A DNA stretch of 38,054 bases from Butyrivibrio sp. X503 (GCF_003625475.1 NZ_RAIQ01000012.1:1-38054), one strand, 5' to 3'. Shown: positions 15,609 to 24,034, counted from the first letter of the stretch. Made by a program: numbers and translations. The notes: generated by a model from the sequence alone, not told the origin.

Positions 15609-16670
15609 ATGGCTAAAGAGAAAAAGGGTGTTCGCCTTGAACACATTTCAAAAATTTATAAAGATCCCAAAACAGGAAAAGATTTTTATGCGGTAAAAGA
15701 CGCTAATCTTGAAATTGAACCCGGAAGTTTTGTAACACTCCTTGGTCCTTCAGGATGCGGTAAGACAACAACGCTTCGTATGATCGCGGGCTTTGAGAGT
15801 CCCGATGAAGGTGAGATCTATTTGGGAAACGAGCCTATCAATGCTCTTACTCCCAATAAGCGTGACACGGCTATGGTTTTCCAGAGCTATGCGCTTCTTC
15901 CTCACTACAACATCTTTGATAACGTAGCTTACGGACTTAAGCTTCGCAAGATGGACAAAGAAACAATTAAACGCAAGGTTACGGATATCCTCGGACTTGT
16001 AGGACTTGAGGGCATGGAAAACCGTATGACCAATCAGCTTTCAGGTGGACAGCAGCAGAGAGTTGCTCTTGCAAGAGCTCTTGTAATTGAACCCGGCGTA
16101 CTTCTTTTCGATGAGCCTTTGTCAAACCTTGATGCCAAGCTCAGAGTTTCAATGAGAACAGAGATCAGAAGAATCCAGCAGGAAGCGGGAATCACGGCTG
16201 TATACGTAACACATGACCAAAGTGAGGCAATGGCTATTTCAGATAAGGTCATCATTATGAACGGCGGTATTGTAGAGCAGATCTCAACTCCTCAGGAAGC
16301 ATATTATTATCCCAACAATAAATTCGTTGCTGACTTTATCGGAGAGGCTAATTTCCTAAGCGGAAAGGTTAAAGCTCAGGACCGCGTCGAGATCGGCGGG
16401 CAGGAGATAAGCTGTGCAACGGGAAATCTTTCTTCCGGAGCGGATTGCAGTATTGTACTTAGGCCGGAAGGTGCTATACTTGGAGATAACGGAGTACTTA
16501 AAGGAAGTGTTAAGTATTCATGCTTTATGGGCGCATACCAGGATTATCATATTCTTGTCGGAGATACTCTTCTTAAGATTCAGGAGTACAATCCCAAGAA
16601 TAAGAAGATCTACAGTGTCGGAGATGAGGTATTCCTTAGCTTTGAGGATAATACTCTCTATGCACTTTAA
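15609..16670 (+). CDS. ABC importer ATPase (FbpC/PotA type)
   Basis: The protein has 353 residues. Walker A is GPSGCGKT (46-53), the Q-loop is MVFQSYALLPH, the signature is LSGGQ (144-148), Walker B is VLLFDE (164-169), and the switch His202 is in VTHDQSEAM. Residues about 240-350 form the C-terminal TOBE-like domain found in importers of small anions, metals and polyamines. The length and the 'SYALLPHYNIFDNVAYGLKLR' block match the PotA/FbpC/PhnT group. It energises the fused permease upstream. Confidence 0.94.
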   Translation: MAKEKKGVRLEHISKIYKDPKTGKDFYAVKDANLEIEPGSFVTLLGPSGCGKTTTLRMIAGFESPDEGEIYLGNEPINALTPNKRDTAMVFQSYALLPHYNIFDNVAYGLKLRKMDKETIKRKVTDILGLVGLEGMENRMTNQLSGGQQQRVALARALVIEPGVLLFDEPLSNLDAKLRVSMRTEIRRIQQEAGITAVYVTHDQSEAMAISDKVIIMNGGIVEQISTPQEAYYYPNNKFVADFIGEANFLSGKVKAQDRVEIGGQEISCATGNLSSGADCSIVLRPEGAILGDNGVLKGSVKYSCFMGAYQDYHILVGDTLLKIQEYNPKNKKIYSVGDEVFLSFEDNTLYAL

Positions 16671-16694
16671 ATAAGATGGAACGGAGTAAACATA

Positions 16695-17396
16695 ATGGAT
16701 GAAGCTTTAAATGTACTTGAGTTTTTGGAGAGTTCAAGCGATATTGCCGTTGGAATAAGGCTTATAATCGCGACGTTTTTCGGCAGCCTCATCGGTTGGG
16801 AGAGAATTGTCAAAAGACACAGCGCCGGAATCAAGACTTTTGCTCTTGTTAGTTTGGGCTCTGCTGTTGCTACGGCTCTTAACATTTACCTTGCGCAGAT
16901 TCCTGAACTTAGCGCCGATGTCAGCCGTATTCCTGCCGGAGTTGTAAGCGGTATAGGTTTCCTCGGTGCCGGAACTATCCTTGTGACAGGAAGACAGCAG
17001 ATCAAGGGACTTACGACCGCAGCTTCTTTGTGGGTTACATCCTGCATGGGAATGGCTATAGGAGGCGGTTATCTTGTGATCGGAGTTGTCTGCTTTGCGC
17101 TTGTTATGATCGCAAATGTGATACTTCTTCACTTAAGTCATCGCGTAGAAGATAACAGTAAGTACATGAGCGTATATGTTGAAGTCAACAAGAACAAGGG
17201 CGTTAACAAACTTATACAGACGCTTTCTGCGGAGAATTGCAAGATAAGCAGTATGACCAAGAGCAAGGAAAAGACACTGCAATCTTCCGATGCCGCTATT
17301 ATTGTGGATATCGACTTTGACAGAAGACGTTCTCACAAGGAAATCCTGGATATACTAAATGCACAAGAATTTGTTAATTATGTAGAAGAAATCTGA
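16695..17396 (+). CDS. MgtC/SapB-family membrane protein
   Basis: The protein has 233 residues. The MgtC/SapB membrane domain is plain in residues about 18-150: FFGSLIGWERIVKRHSAGIK, TFALVSLGSA, AGVVSGIGFLGAGTI, and IKGLTTAASLW. Residues about 155-233 form a small ACT-like alpha/beta domain, as in many MgtC proteins. Family members influence magnesium, phosphate and ATP balance in other bacteria; no transport activity is established. Here it is the last gene of an ABC importer operon (24 bases after the ATPase stop, terminator after it), so it may adjust ion or phosphate balance as the importer works. That is inference. Confidence 0.9.
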   Translation: MDEALNVLEFLESSSDIAVGIRLIIATFFGSLIGWERIVKRHSAGIKTFALVSLGSAVATALNIYLAQIPELSADVSRIPAGVVSGIGFLGAGTILVTGRQQIKGLTTAASLWVTSCMGMAIGGGYLVIGVVCFALVMIANVILLHLSHRVEDNSKYMSVYVEVNKNKGVNKLIQTLSAENCKISSMTKSKEKTLQSSDAAIIVDIDFDRRRSHKEILDILNAQEFVNYVEEI

Positions 17397-17432
17397 CACT
17401 TTTGCAAGCTGTCAGAAATATGGTTATTTAAG

Positions 17433-17470
17433 GGCTGTCTGCGAAAAATTATTTGCAGGCAGCCTTTTTA
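17433..17470 (+). terminator. Terminator of the ABC-mgtC operon
   Basis: GGCTGTCTGC (17433-17442) pairs with GCAGGCAGCC (17455-17464), 10 pairs with one G-U, followed by TTTTTATG. Confidence 0.9.
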
Positions 17471-17474
17471 TGTC

Positions 17475-17503
17475 TTGACATTTCTTTACGAACATATTAA
17501 CAT
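17475..17503 (+). promoter_or_regulatory. Sigma-A promoter of the prsW-like gene
   Basis: A consensus -35 TTGACA (17475-17480), a 17-base spacer and TAACAT (17498-17503). It starts right after the previous terminator. Confidence 0.75.
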
Positions 17504-17548
17504 TATTGGAGAACTATTTTGTATGAAAAAAGTAAAGGGGATGTTTAA

Positions 17549-18889
17549 ATGACGATCTTAGCAATTTTGGCAGTTCTTCCTGCCGCAGTGTTACTTTATG
17601 TTATCTACAAAGCAGACAATGTCGAGAAAGAACCGTTCAGTCTTATGGCATTGGTGTTTTTCCTTGGACTTCTTACAACGATTTCCGCGATGTTCATGGA
17701 ACAGATTGGTACATTTTTGCTCAATATTGTATTTATGGGTAATACAAGCAATCTTATTTATACGTTCATATTGACATTCTTTGTTGTAGGTGTTGCCGAG
17801 GAGGGCGGTAAATACTTTGTACTTAAAAAGAGCACATGGAATAATAAAGAGTTCAATTTCTCTTTTGACGGTATTGTTTATTCCGTATGTTCATCACTTG
17901 GTTTCGCTACTCTTGAGAATATCTTGTATGTTGTTCCCGGCGGATTCCATGTGGGAGTTATGAGAGCAATCTTATCCGTACCCGGACATTGTATCTTCGG
18001 TGTATTCATGGGTGTGTACTACGGACTTGCAAAGGGCAACGAGCTTAGAGGCAACATTCAGGGAATGAAGATGAATCTCCGTAAGGCATTCTGGATTCCC
18101 GTTGCCATTCATGGTTTCTATGATTTCTGTCTTATGGCCGAAATGGAAATTTTGCTTCTAGCATTTATCGGTCTTGAGATTTTCATGGTAGTTCGTGCCA
18201 TCAAGATGATCAAGCTTATGTCCAAGACAGATACTCCTCTTATTCCCGGAGTTACGGCACAGGAAGCAATCAATATAAGAAATATGCAGGCTATGCAGCA
18301 GGCTAATCCCGCACAGTTCCAGCAGGCTATGGGAATGCAGGCAGGAATGGCTCCGAATATGCAGCAGCCTTTTAATCAGATGAATCAGGGCTATGCGCAG
18401 AACATGCAGCAGTTTAGCCAAGGTGCAGCACAGCAGTTTAACCAGTTCAATCAGGGTGCTGCTCAGCAGTTTGGTCAGTTCAATCAGAATGTTGCGCAGA
18501 ACGCTCAGCAGTTCGGTCAGATGAACCAGAACTTTGCGCAGAACTCACAGCAGCAGTTTGGTCAGTTTAATCAGGGTGTTGCACAGAATGCACAGCAGTT
18601 CGGCCAGGGCGTTGCACAGCAGTTTGGTCAGAACGTAGCGCAGAATGTACAGCAGCCGGTTAACCAGACGCCCACACAGCAGGCATCGGGTTATCAGAAC
18701 AATATGAATGTGCAGCAGCCTTATACACAGGTTCAGAATGGACAGCCTGTATCCAATACACAGACCACAGGCGGCGCCAAGACAGAGGAACTCTTTGATC
18801 AGGATCCTGCGATCATAATTCAGAACGAGCCTTTGGATGACGGACTTTCCAATCCCAATCCTGTTTTCACGGCGACAGATCTTACTTGA
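17549..18889 (+). CDS. prsW: PrsW-type intramembrane protease with a Gln/Asn-rich tail
   Basis: The protein has 446 residues. Residues 1-225 form the polytopic PrsW core with all the expected motifs: Glu84-Glu85 in GVAEEGGKY, GFATLEN with Glu123-Asn124, His147 in PGHCIFG, and His188/Asp192 in IHGFYDF. PrsW proteases cut anti-sigma factors or other membrane proteins inside the bilayer. After residue 245 comes an unusual 200-residue tail made of Gln, Asn, Met, Phe and Ala, with repeats built on QQFGQFNQ and GVAQNAQ. It ends in an acidic segment (EELFDQDPAI and NEPLDDGLSNP). Such a tail is not part of the PrsW family and is probably disordered. It is transcribed alone. No anti-sigma factor is encoded nearby. 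Confidence 0.88.
   Translation: MTILAILAVLPAAVLLYVIYKADNVEKEPFSLMALVFFLGLLTTISAMFMEQIGTFLLNIVFMGNTSNLIYTFILTFFVVGVAEEGGKYFVLKKSTWNNKEFNFSFDGIVYSVCSSLGFATLENILYVVPGGFHVGVMRAILSVPGHCIFGVFMGVYYGLAKGNELRGNIQGMKMNLRKAFWIPVAIHGFYDFCLMAEMEILLLAFIGLEIFMVVRAIKMIKLMSKTDTPLIPGVTAQEAINIRNMQAMQQANPAQFQQAMGMQAGMAPNMQQPFNQMNQGYAQNMQQFSQGAAQQFNQFNQGAAQQFGQFNQNVAQNAQQFGQMNQNFAQNSQQQFGQFNQGVAQNAQQFGQGVAQQFGQNVAQNVQQPVNQTPTQQASGYQNNMNVQQPYTQVQNGQPVSNTQTTGGAKTEELFDQDPAIIIQNEPLDDGLSNPNPVFTATDLT
18410..18656 (+). repeat. Degenerate tandem repeat encoding the Gln/Asn tail
   Basis: Units related to CAGCAGTTTGGTCAGTTTAA recur with imperfect spacing, coding for repeats of QQFGQFNQG and VAQNAQQFGQ. Third-position changes between units show they have drifted since duplication. 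The repeat is in frame within the prsW-like gene. Confidence 0.7.
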
Positions 18890-18965
18890 TGTAGGAAAAT
18901 GTAACTTATTAAGAATGTGCTAGGATTCTTAAAAATGTCCGATTTTTTGTAATATAGCTATAACC

Positions 18966-18971
18966 TATAAT
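18966..18971 (+). promoter_or_regulatory. dctP: -10 element of the TRAP operon, overlapping a terminator
   Basis: A perfect TATAAT shares its last base with the start of the terminator stem at 18971. No convincing -35 is present (only a T-run at 18943-18948), so an activator may be needed. The expected start near 18978 lies inside the first stem arm. Confidence 0.45.
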
Positions 18972-19003
18972 GACATTGTCGAAAAGCGACAATGTCATTT
19001 TTT
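18971..19003 (+). terminator. Terminator before the TRAP operon
   Basis: TGACATTGTCG (18971-18981) and CGACAATGTCA (18987-18997) form a perfect 11-bp stem with a 5-base loop, then TTTTTTATTATT. It probably ends transcription of the prsW-like gene. Confidence 0.85.
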
Positions 19004-19029
19004 ATTATTCAAATTTGGGAGGTTATGGT

Positions 19030-20133
19030 ATGAAGAAAAAAATTATCGCAACTTTTTTAGCTGTAGCAACTGTTCTTTCAATGACAGCTTGCGGACTACA
19101 GGCTCCTGAGGAATCTGCAGCTCCTTCAGAGGCATCTGCGGCTACAGAAACACCTGCAGCTGATGATACTTCAGCAGAAGCAGAAGCCGGAGCAGAAACA
19201 GTTACACCCGCAGCCGATGCTATCACTCTTGTTATGGCAGAGGTTAACAACCTTGATACTATCGTTGGAATGACTGATGAGAAGTTCAAGGAAGAGGTTG
19301 AGAAGAGATCCAACGGATCTATCATTATCGATCTTCAGCCCGGCGGAGTTCTCGGTGCAGAGAAAGACGTACTCGACACAATGCTTGGCGGCGGCGGAAC
19401 AATCGATATTTCAAGAATTTCAGCTTTTGCTCTTACAAGCTATGGCGGAGAGAAGTCAATGCTTCTTTCACTTCCTTATACTTTTGTAAGTCGTGAGCAT
19501 TTCTGGAAATTCGCTGATTCTGAGCTTGCGCAGGAATTCCTTCTTGAGCCCTCAGAAAAAGGCACAGGAATCAGAGGCCTTTTCTATGGAGAGGAAGGTT
19601 TCCGTCATTTCTTTACCAAGGATGAGATTACTGGTATCGAGTCATTCAAGGGCATGAAGCTTCGTGTTTCGGAAGATCCCGTTATGACAGGTCTTGTAAA
19701 GGGACTTGGCGCTTCACCTACAGTTGTTGATTTCAACGAGCTTTATCAGGCACTTCAGACAGGCGTTGTTGACGGCGCTGAGCAGCCTATCGCCAACTAC
19801 AAGTCAAAAGCATTCCCTGAGGTTGCTCCCAACATGATCCTTGACGGACATACACTTGGTGCAATTCAGGTTGTTATCACAGACGAAGCTTGGAACAAGC
19901 TTACACCCGATCAGCAGGATATTCTTGTTGAAGCAGGAAAGGCAGCATCAGAGTACAACCGCACAATTTCCGAAGATAAGGAAAAGGAAGTACTTGAGCA
20001 GCTCAAGGCTGAAAATGTAAATATCGTCGAAGTTGAGGATATTACTCCTTGGCAGGAAGCGGTTAAGCCTGTTATCGAAGAGAACACAAAGGGACAGGAA
20101 GAACTCTATCAGAAGATAGTTGACATGAAGTAA
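19030..20133 (+). CDS. dctP: TRAP transporter substrate-binding lipoprotein DctP
   Basis: The protein has 367 residues from ATG at 19030, with GGGAGGTT just upstream; the longer frame from 18970 starts inside the terminator and is rejected. The signal MKKKIIATFLAVATVLSMTAC has lipid-bearing Cys21. A long Ala/Glu/Ser/Thr linker follows. The DctP fold is clear: LQPGGVLGAEKDVLDTMLGG, GIRGLFYGEEGFRHFFT, MKLRVSEDPVMTGLVKGLGA, then FNELYQALQTGVVDGAEQP, which holds the conserved Arg and the 'G-V-V-D-G-A-E' signature. These proteins usually bind organic acids (dicarboxylates, sugar acids) through that Arg. The exact ligand cannot be read from sequence. The downstream dctQ and dctM complete the transporter. 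Confidence 0.94.
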   Translation: MKKKIIATFLAVATVLSMTACGLQAPEESAAPSEASAATETPAADDTSAEAEAGAETVTPAADAITLVMAEVNNLDTIVGMTDEKFKEEVEKRSNGSIIIDLQPGGVLGAEKDVLDTMLGGGGTIDISRISAFALTSYGGEKSMLLSLPYTFVSREHFWKFADSELAQEFLLEPSEKGTGIRGLFYGEEGFRHFFTKDEITGIESFKGMKLRVSEDPVMTGLVKGLGASPTVVDFNELYQALQTGVVDGAEQPIANYKSKAFPEVAPNMILDGHTLGAIQVVITDEAWNKLTPDQQDILVEAGKAASEYNRTISEDKEKEVLEQLKAENVNIVEVEDITPWQEAVKPVIEENTKGQEELYQKIVDMK

Positions 20134-20149
20134 GGAAAGAGGATTTTTT

Positions 20150-20686
20150 ATGGAAGGCATTTTTAAACAGGTTGATAAGATCAAACCTATATATGATATG
20201 ACTTATAAGGTTATGCTCTTTATCTGCAAGATATTGCTTATTGCGGACATCCTGATCACGAGTGTGAGTGTTGCGTGCAGATATTTAAGTAGGTTTAATC
20301 CCATGATTCACGATCCTGCGTGGAGCGAAGAAGTTGTTCTTTCGCTTATGGCTTATATGGCTGTTTTGTCAGCCGCTCTTGCTATAAGGCGTGGCGCACA
20401 TATTCGTATGACAGCACTGGATGTATATTTTCCGAAGTCGCTTTTGAAGGCGCTCGATATTTTAAACGATCTTTTCGTTTTTGCACTTTCATTTGTGATG
20501 ATCTTTGTTGGCTGGAAGTATGCCATGACTATCGGAGGCAAGGGCACATATGTAAGTTTGCCTTTCCTTTCCAGATTTTGGCTGTATTTCCCGATACCTG
20601 TAGCGGGAATCGCGATGTTTGTTTTTGAGCTTGAATCTCTTTATAACCATATTAAAAGCATAGTATTAAAGGAGGAGAATAAGTAA
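20150..20686 (+). CDS. dctQ: TRAP transporter small permease DctQ
   Basis: The protein has 178 residues with four membrane helices, the usual DctQ size. The family pattern is present: RYLSRFNPMIHDPAWSEEVV (the conserved W-x-E-E after helix 1-2), AVLSAALAIRRGAHIRMTAL, and a last helix near PIPVAGIAMFVFELESL. It binds DctM to form the sodium-driven membrane complex. The ribosome site is GGAAAGAGG. Its stop codon overlaps the dctM start. Confidence 0.92.
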   Translation: MEGIFKQVDKIKPIYDMTYKVMLFICKILLIADILITSVSVACRYLSRFNPMIHDPAWSEEVVLSLMAYMAVLSAALAIRRGAHIRMTALDVYFPKSLLKALDILNDLFVFALSFVMIFVGWKYAMTIGGKGTYVSLPFLSRFWLYFPIPVAGIAMFVFELESLYNHIKSIVLKEENK

Positions 20687-21984
20687 TGGCAGTAAACACT
20701 ACGGCTATTGTAATATTGCTTGTGAGCTTTCTTGTAATGATTATGCTGAGGTTCCAGATCGCGTATGCAGTAGCTTTATCTTCAATTTTTTGTTTGTTAT
20801 ATCAGGGACTCCCGCTTACAACCGTTTGTCAGCATATGGTTAAGGGAATCAATTCTTTTAGTTTGATGGCGGTACCTTTTTTCATCACAATGGGATGTAT
20901 TATGGGTACCGGAGGTATATCGGAAAAGCTGATTGCTCTTGCAGATTCCTGTGTCGGATGGATGACCGGCGGCATGGCTATGGTAAATATCGTCGCATCA
21001 TATTTCTTCGGCGGTATTTCGGGATCGGCTGCGGCTGATACTGCATCACTCGGAAGTATTCTTATTCCTATGATGGTTGAGCAGGGATATGACGACGATT
21101 TTTCAACGGCTGTTACGATCACATCTTCGTGTGAGGGACTTTTGGTCCCTCCCAGCCACAACATGGTAATTTACGCGATGAGCGCAGGCGGAGTTTCCGT
21201 AGGAAGTCTTTTCCTTGCAGGTTATATTCCCGGAGCACTTCTTGCAATATCTCTCATGGTGGGATCTTATATCATCTCCAAAAAGAGACATTATCCCAAG
21301 GGAGATAAGTTTAACATTATTAAATTCCTAAAGCAGCTTTGCACATCGTTCTGGGCTCTTGCGGCAGTAGTGATCGTTGTCGTCGGTGTTGTCGGAGGTA
21401 TGTTTACGGCAACCGAGTCGGCGGCCATAGCAGTTATCTATTCCCTTATTGTAAGTTTGTTTATTTATAAAGGAATAGATCTCAAGGGATTATGGAAGAC
21501 ATTGGAGCAGTGCATTGATACACTTTCCATCGTGCTTATTCTGATCGCGACTTCGAGTGTGTTCGGATACTGCCTTACGACTCTTCATGTACCGGATCTT
21601 GCGGCGAATGCCATCAGAGGACTTACAAACAATCTGTTCTTGATAGCACTTCTTATTAACCTGATACTTCTTGTACTCGGATGTATTATGGATATGGCGC
21701 CTATCATCTTGATAGCCACACCTATCCTTCTTCCTATTGCACATACCGCAGGAATCAATCCGATTCAGTTTGGTATCATGATCATCCTTAACTGCGGTAT
21801 CGGACTTCTTACGCCTCCTGTAGGTGCGGTTCTCTTTATCGGTTCTGCCGTAGGTAAGGTTAAGATGGAGAAGGTTGTCAAGGCGACGCTTCCTTTCTAT
21901 CTGTGCATGATAATTGTACTTATGCTTATCACGTTTTTCCCTGAGATAAGCCTGTTTTTACCTAATCTGTTTGCTACTAAGTAA
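20686..21984 (+). CDS. dctM: TRAP transporter large permease DctM
   Basis: The protein has 432 residues and about twelve membrane segments. Its ATG overlaps the dctQ stop (TAATG), a sign of coupled translation. Typical DctM features are the 'PFFITMGCIMGTGGISEKLI' helix, 'FFGGISGSAAADTASLGSIL', the 'LLVPPSHNMVIYAM' segment with conserved P-P-S, and the matching 'GLLTPPVGAVLFIGSAV' near the C-terminus. It carries the ligand across the membrane using a sodium or proton gradient. Confidence 0.94.
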   Translation: MAVNTTAIVILLVSFLVMIMLRFQIAYAVALSSIFCLLYQGLPLTTVCQHMVKGINSFSLMAVPFFITMGCIMGTGGISEKLIALADSCVGWMTGGMAMVNIVASYFFGGISGSAAADTASLGSILIPMMVEQGYDDDFSTAVTITSSCEGLLVPPSHNMVIYAMSAGGVSVGSLFLAGYIPGALLAISLMVGSYIISKKRHYPKGDKFNIIKFLKQLCTSFWALAAVVIVVVGVVGGMFTATESAAIAVIYSLIVSLFIYKGIDLKGLWKTLEQCIDTLSIVLILIATSSVFGYCLTTLHVPDLAANAIRGLTNNLFLIALLINLILLVLGCIMDMAPIILIATPILLPIAHTAGINPIQFGIMIILNCGIGLLTPPVGAVLFIGSAVGKVKMEKVVKATLPFYLCMIIVLMLITFFPEISLFLPNLFATK

Positions 21985-21995
21985 AGGGAAGTAAT

Positions 21996-22466
21996 ATGGA
22001 ATACAGATTTATTTCGGATGTTAAACCTAAGGATCTTTTTTTCATATCGATGCTTCGTACTTATCGCTCATTTATAGGTGTTATAAATGTGGTATTTACT
22101 GTGGCTATGATCATGATGACACTTCATTTTTGGAGAGAAACCGATGGCTTTATAAGAGCCCTTATGATCATCGGATGTCTTCTTTTTCCTGTTATTCAGC
22201 CGCTTGCAATCTACGGAAGAAGCGTTAAGCAGCTTGAGAATCTCCCGGCAAGAGTTGAGCTTATGTTTGACGAAAAGGGTGTTCATGTAGACAGTGAAGG
22301 TCGTCATGAGGATATTATGTGGAATAAGATATCCAATGCGATCAAGCAGACCAATATGATCATTGTTATGTCAGGAAGAAGCTACGGTTATATGCTCACA
22401 AACCGTATTCTCGGTGATGAGAAGGAAGAGTTTTACGAATTTCTGTGCAAACAGATTCGAAAATAA
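21996..22466 (+). CDS. YcxB-like membrane protein in the TRAP operon
   Basis: The protein has 156 residues, with its start 11 bases after the dctM stop. Two membrane helices (about residues 25-65, split by RETDGFIR) are followed by a beta-rich cytoplasmic domain with the pattern LMFDEKGVHVDSEG, then IMWNKISNAIKQTNMIIVMS, typical of the YcxB-like C-terminal domain. Function is unknown in the family. Its presence here as the last gene of the transporter unit, before a terminator, suggests an accessory membrane role for the TRAP system. Confidence 0.8.
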   Translation: MEYRFISDVKPKDLFFISMLRTYRSFIGVINVVFTVAMIMMTLHFWRETDGFIRALMIIGCLLFPVIQPLAIYGRSVKQLENLPARVELMFDEKGVHVDSEGRHEDIMWNKISNAIKQTNMIIVMSGRSYGYMLTNRILGDEKEEFYEFLCKQIRK

Positions 22467-22476
22467 AAAAGATAAA

Positions 22477-22505
22477 TAGAAATTTAATGAAGGCAGCGAT
22501 ATAAT
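22477..22505 (+). promoter_or_regulatory. Possible promoter of the kinase operon inside the terminator hairpin
   Basis: TAGAAA (22477-22482), a 17-base spacer and a consensus TATAAT (22500-22505) are present; the -10 lies in the loop side of the terminator stem. A transcript from here would start near 22512 and lack the first stem arm, so it would not be terminated. Confidence 0.4.
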
Positions 22506-22537
22506 ACTTTCAAAGTAACTATACGCTGCCTTCTTTT
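22489..22537 (+). terminator. Terminator after the TRAP operon
   Basis: GAAGGCAGCG (22489-22498) pairs with CGCTGCCTTC (22524-22533), with a smaller inner stem ACTTT/AAAGT in the loop, followed by TTTTG. It stops only about ten bases before the next start codon. Confidence 0.75.
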
Positions 22538-22543
22538 GAGATT

Positions 22544-24034
22544 ATGAGTAAGATTAAGTCGTTTTGGAAAAAGATCACTATCAAAAATAAGATAACTCTT
22601 TTTACGGGAACCGTTTTTCTGACAATCCTGGTTGCCATTGTTTTTGATGCGATCTTAATAAGACTGTTCGTTATTGACGTTAACGACATAATGGAGGATA
22701 ACTCAAAGGGCGGAGAGATTGTTGCGAATCTTGATAAAGAGAAAGATCTTTTTAATGCATATATAAACAACAATTCTTTAGAAAACAGGCAGGCCCTTCT
22801 TGATTCTTTTGAAGCGACAAAGAAGGCGCTTAGTGCCGTTCCGCTTGATTATGACAGGCTGGGAGAGAACAGATATGCTCAGCTCTTTTCTCTAAGGACC
22901 TGTTATGATGTTTACTGCAAATACAGGGATGAGATTGTTGATGCAGAAACTCAAAAATATGACTATGTCAGCAGACTTTATGCTGTTTATACCATGCAGG
23001 ATTATCTTATAGGTTATGCGCAGAAGTTTGTTGATCTTACGTTAAAAGACGGAAACGCCAAGTACAGAGAGCTCATTCCGACTGTATTTGCGGTTCCTTT
23101 GATAGCTGTTACGCTTAGTATCTTTCTTTTTTCCGCAGTTCTTGAGATTTCCCGAATGATGAATAAAGCTATAACGGAGCCGGTTCTTAAGCTGGCCAAC
23201 GCATCGAGAAGAATTGCCGCCAATGATTTTTATATTGATGATGTCGAGGCGGACAATGAGGATGAACTGGGCGAGCTCGTCAAGGCTTTTAACAAGATGA
23301 AGTATGCGACGGGCGAGTATATCGAAGCGCTCGAGCAAAGAAGAGAAGCGCTTGATAAGCTTCATGCCAAGGAGGTAGAAACTCTTGAAGCGGAAAAGCA
23401 GCTTGATGCGATGAATCTTGAGCTTTTAAAGAATCAGATCAATCCGCATTTTCTTTTTAATACCTTGAATGTTATAGGCGGAATGGCCAATCTTGAGGGG
23501 GCGGGCACAACAGAGCAGATGATAAAAGCTCTTTCGTCTTTGTTTAGATACAACTTAAAGAACCAGGCCAAAGAGGTGCTTTTGTCGCAGGAGCTTAAAG
23601 TCGCCGAAGACTATATGTATCTTCAGAAGATGAGATTCGGAGATAGAGTTAAATACGAAGTAAACTGCGAGGTCGATGCCGATAATGTTATGGTGCCGAC
23701 GTTTACACTTCAGCCTATAATCGAAAACTGTATAATACACGGCATTTCACCCAAGATTGAGGGTGGATGCGTTTCGCTTGATATTTCCAAGAAAGGCGAT
23801 GAACTGGTCATAGCTATTACGGATACCGGAAGAGGAATGAGTAAGGAGACTCTTGATCTGATACTCAAATCTCTTGGCGGCAGTGATAATAACAGTGTCG
23901 GAATCGGAATGGGAAATATCTACAGAAGAATAAAGGGCATGTACGATGAGAGTGACATGCGGATCATAAGCTCGGAAGGAGAAGGAACAACTATAACGGT
24001 GACTATTCCATATCTTTCGGGCGATGTTGACTAG
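22544..24034 (+). CDS. Sensor histidine kinase, YesM/LytS type, of the TRAP system
   Basis: The protein has 496 residues. Membrane helices at about 17-42 and 177-202 enclose a mostly helical extracellular domain of about 135 residues, smaller than that of the ABC-linked kinase. A HAMP domain follows (about 203-255: 'TEPVLKLANASRRIAANDF'), then a coiled coil. Phospho-His302 is in LLKNQINPHFLFNTLNVIGG; the ATP-binding boxes are LQPIIENCIIHGIS, ITDTGRGMS and VGIGMGNIYRRIKGMY. There is no clear Shine-Dalgarno before the ATG (TTTTGAGATT), which suggests low translation. The regulator starts 30 bases after the stop, and the tethered DctP-like protein follows that. Confidence 0.92.
   Translation: MSKIKSFWKKITIKNKITLFTGTVFLTILVAIVFDAILIRLFVIDVNDIMEDNSKGGEIVANLDKEKDLFNAYINNNSLENRQALLDSFEATKKALSAVPLDYDRLGENRYAQLFSLRTCYDVYCKYRDEIVDAETQKYDYVSRLYAVYTMQDYLIGYAQKFVDLTLKDGNAKYRELIPTVFAVPLIAVTLSIFLFSAVLEISRMMNKAITEPVLKLANASRRIAANDFYIDDVEADNEDELGELVKAFNKMKYATGEYIEALEQRREALDKLHAKEVETLEAEKQLDAMNLELLKNQINPHFLFNTLNVIGGMANLEGAGTTEQMIKALSSLFRYNLKNQAKEVLLSQELKVAEDYMYLQKMRFGDRVKYEVNCEVDADNVMVPTFTLQPIIENCIIHGISPKIEGGCVSLDISKKGDELVIAITDTGRGMSKETLDLILKSLGGSDNNSVGIGMGNIYRRIKGMYDESDMRIISSEGEGTTITVTIPYLSGDVD

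Noticed and set aside
12616..16670. Naming the ABC importer as a ferric iron transporter
   Set aside because: The family is shared with FbpA, but the tyrosine ligands are missing. The substrate is left open.
18970..19029. Upstream in-frame start adding 20 residues to DctP
   Set aside because: That start lies in the terminator hairpin, has no ribosome site and would spoil the lipoprotein signal.
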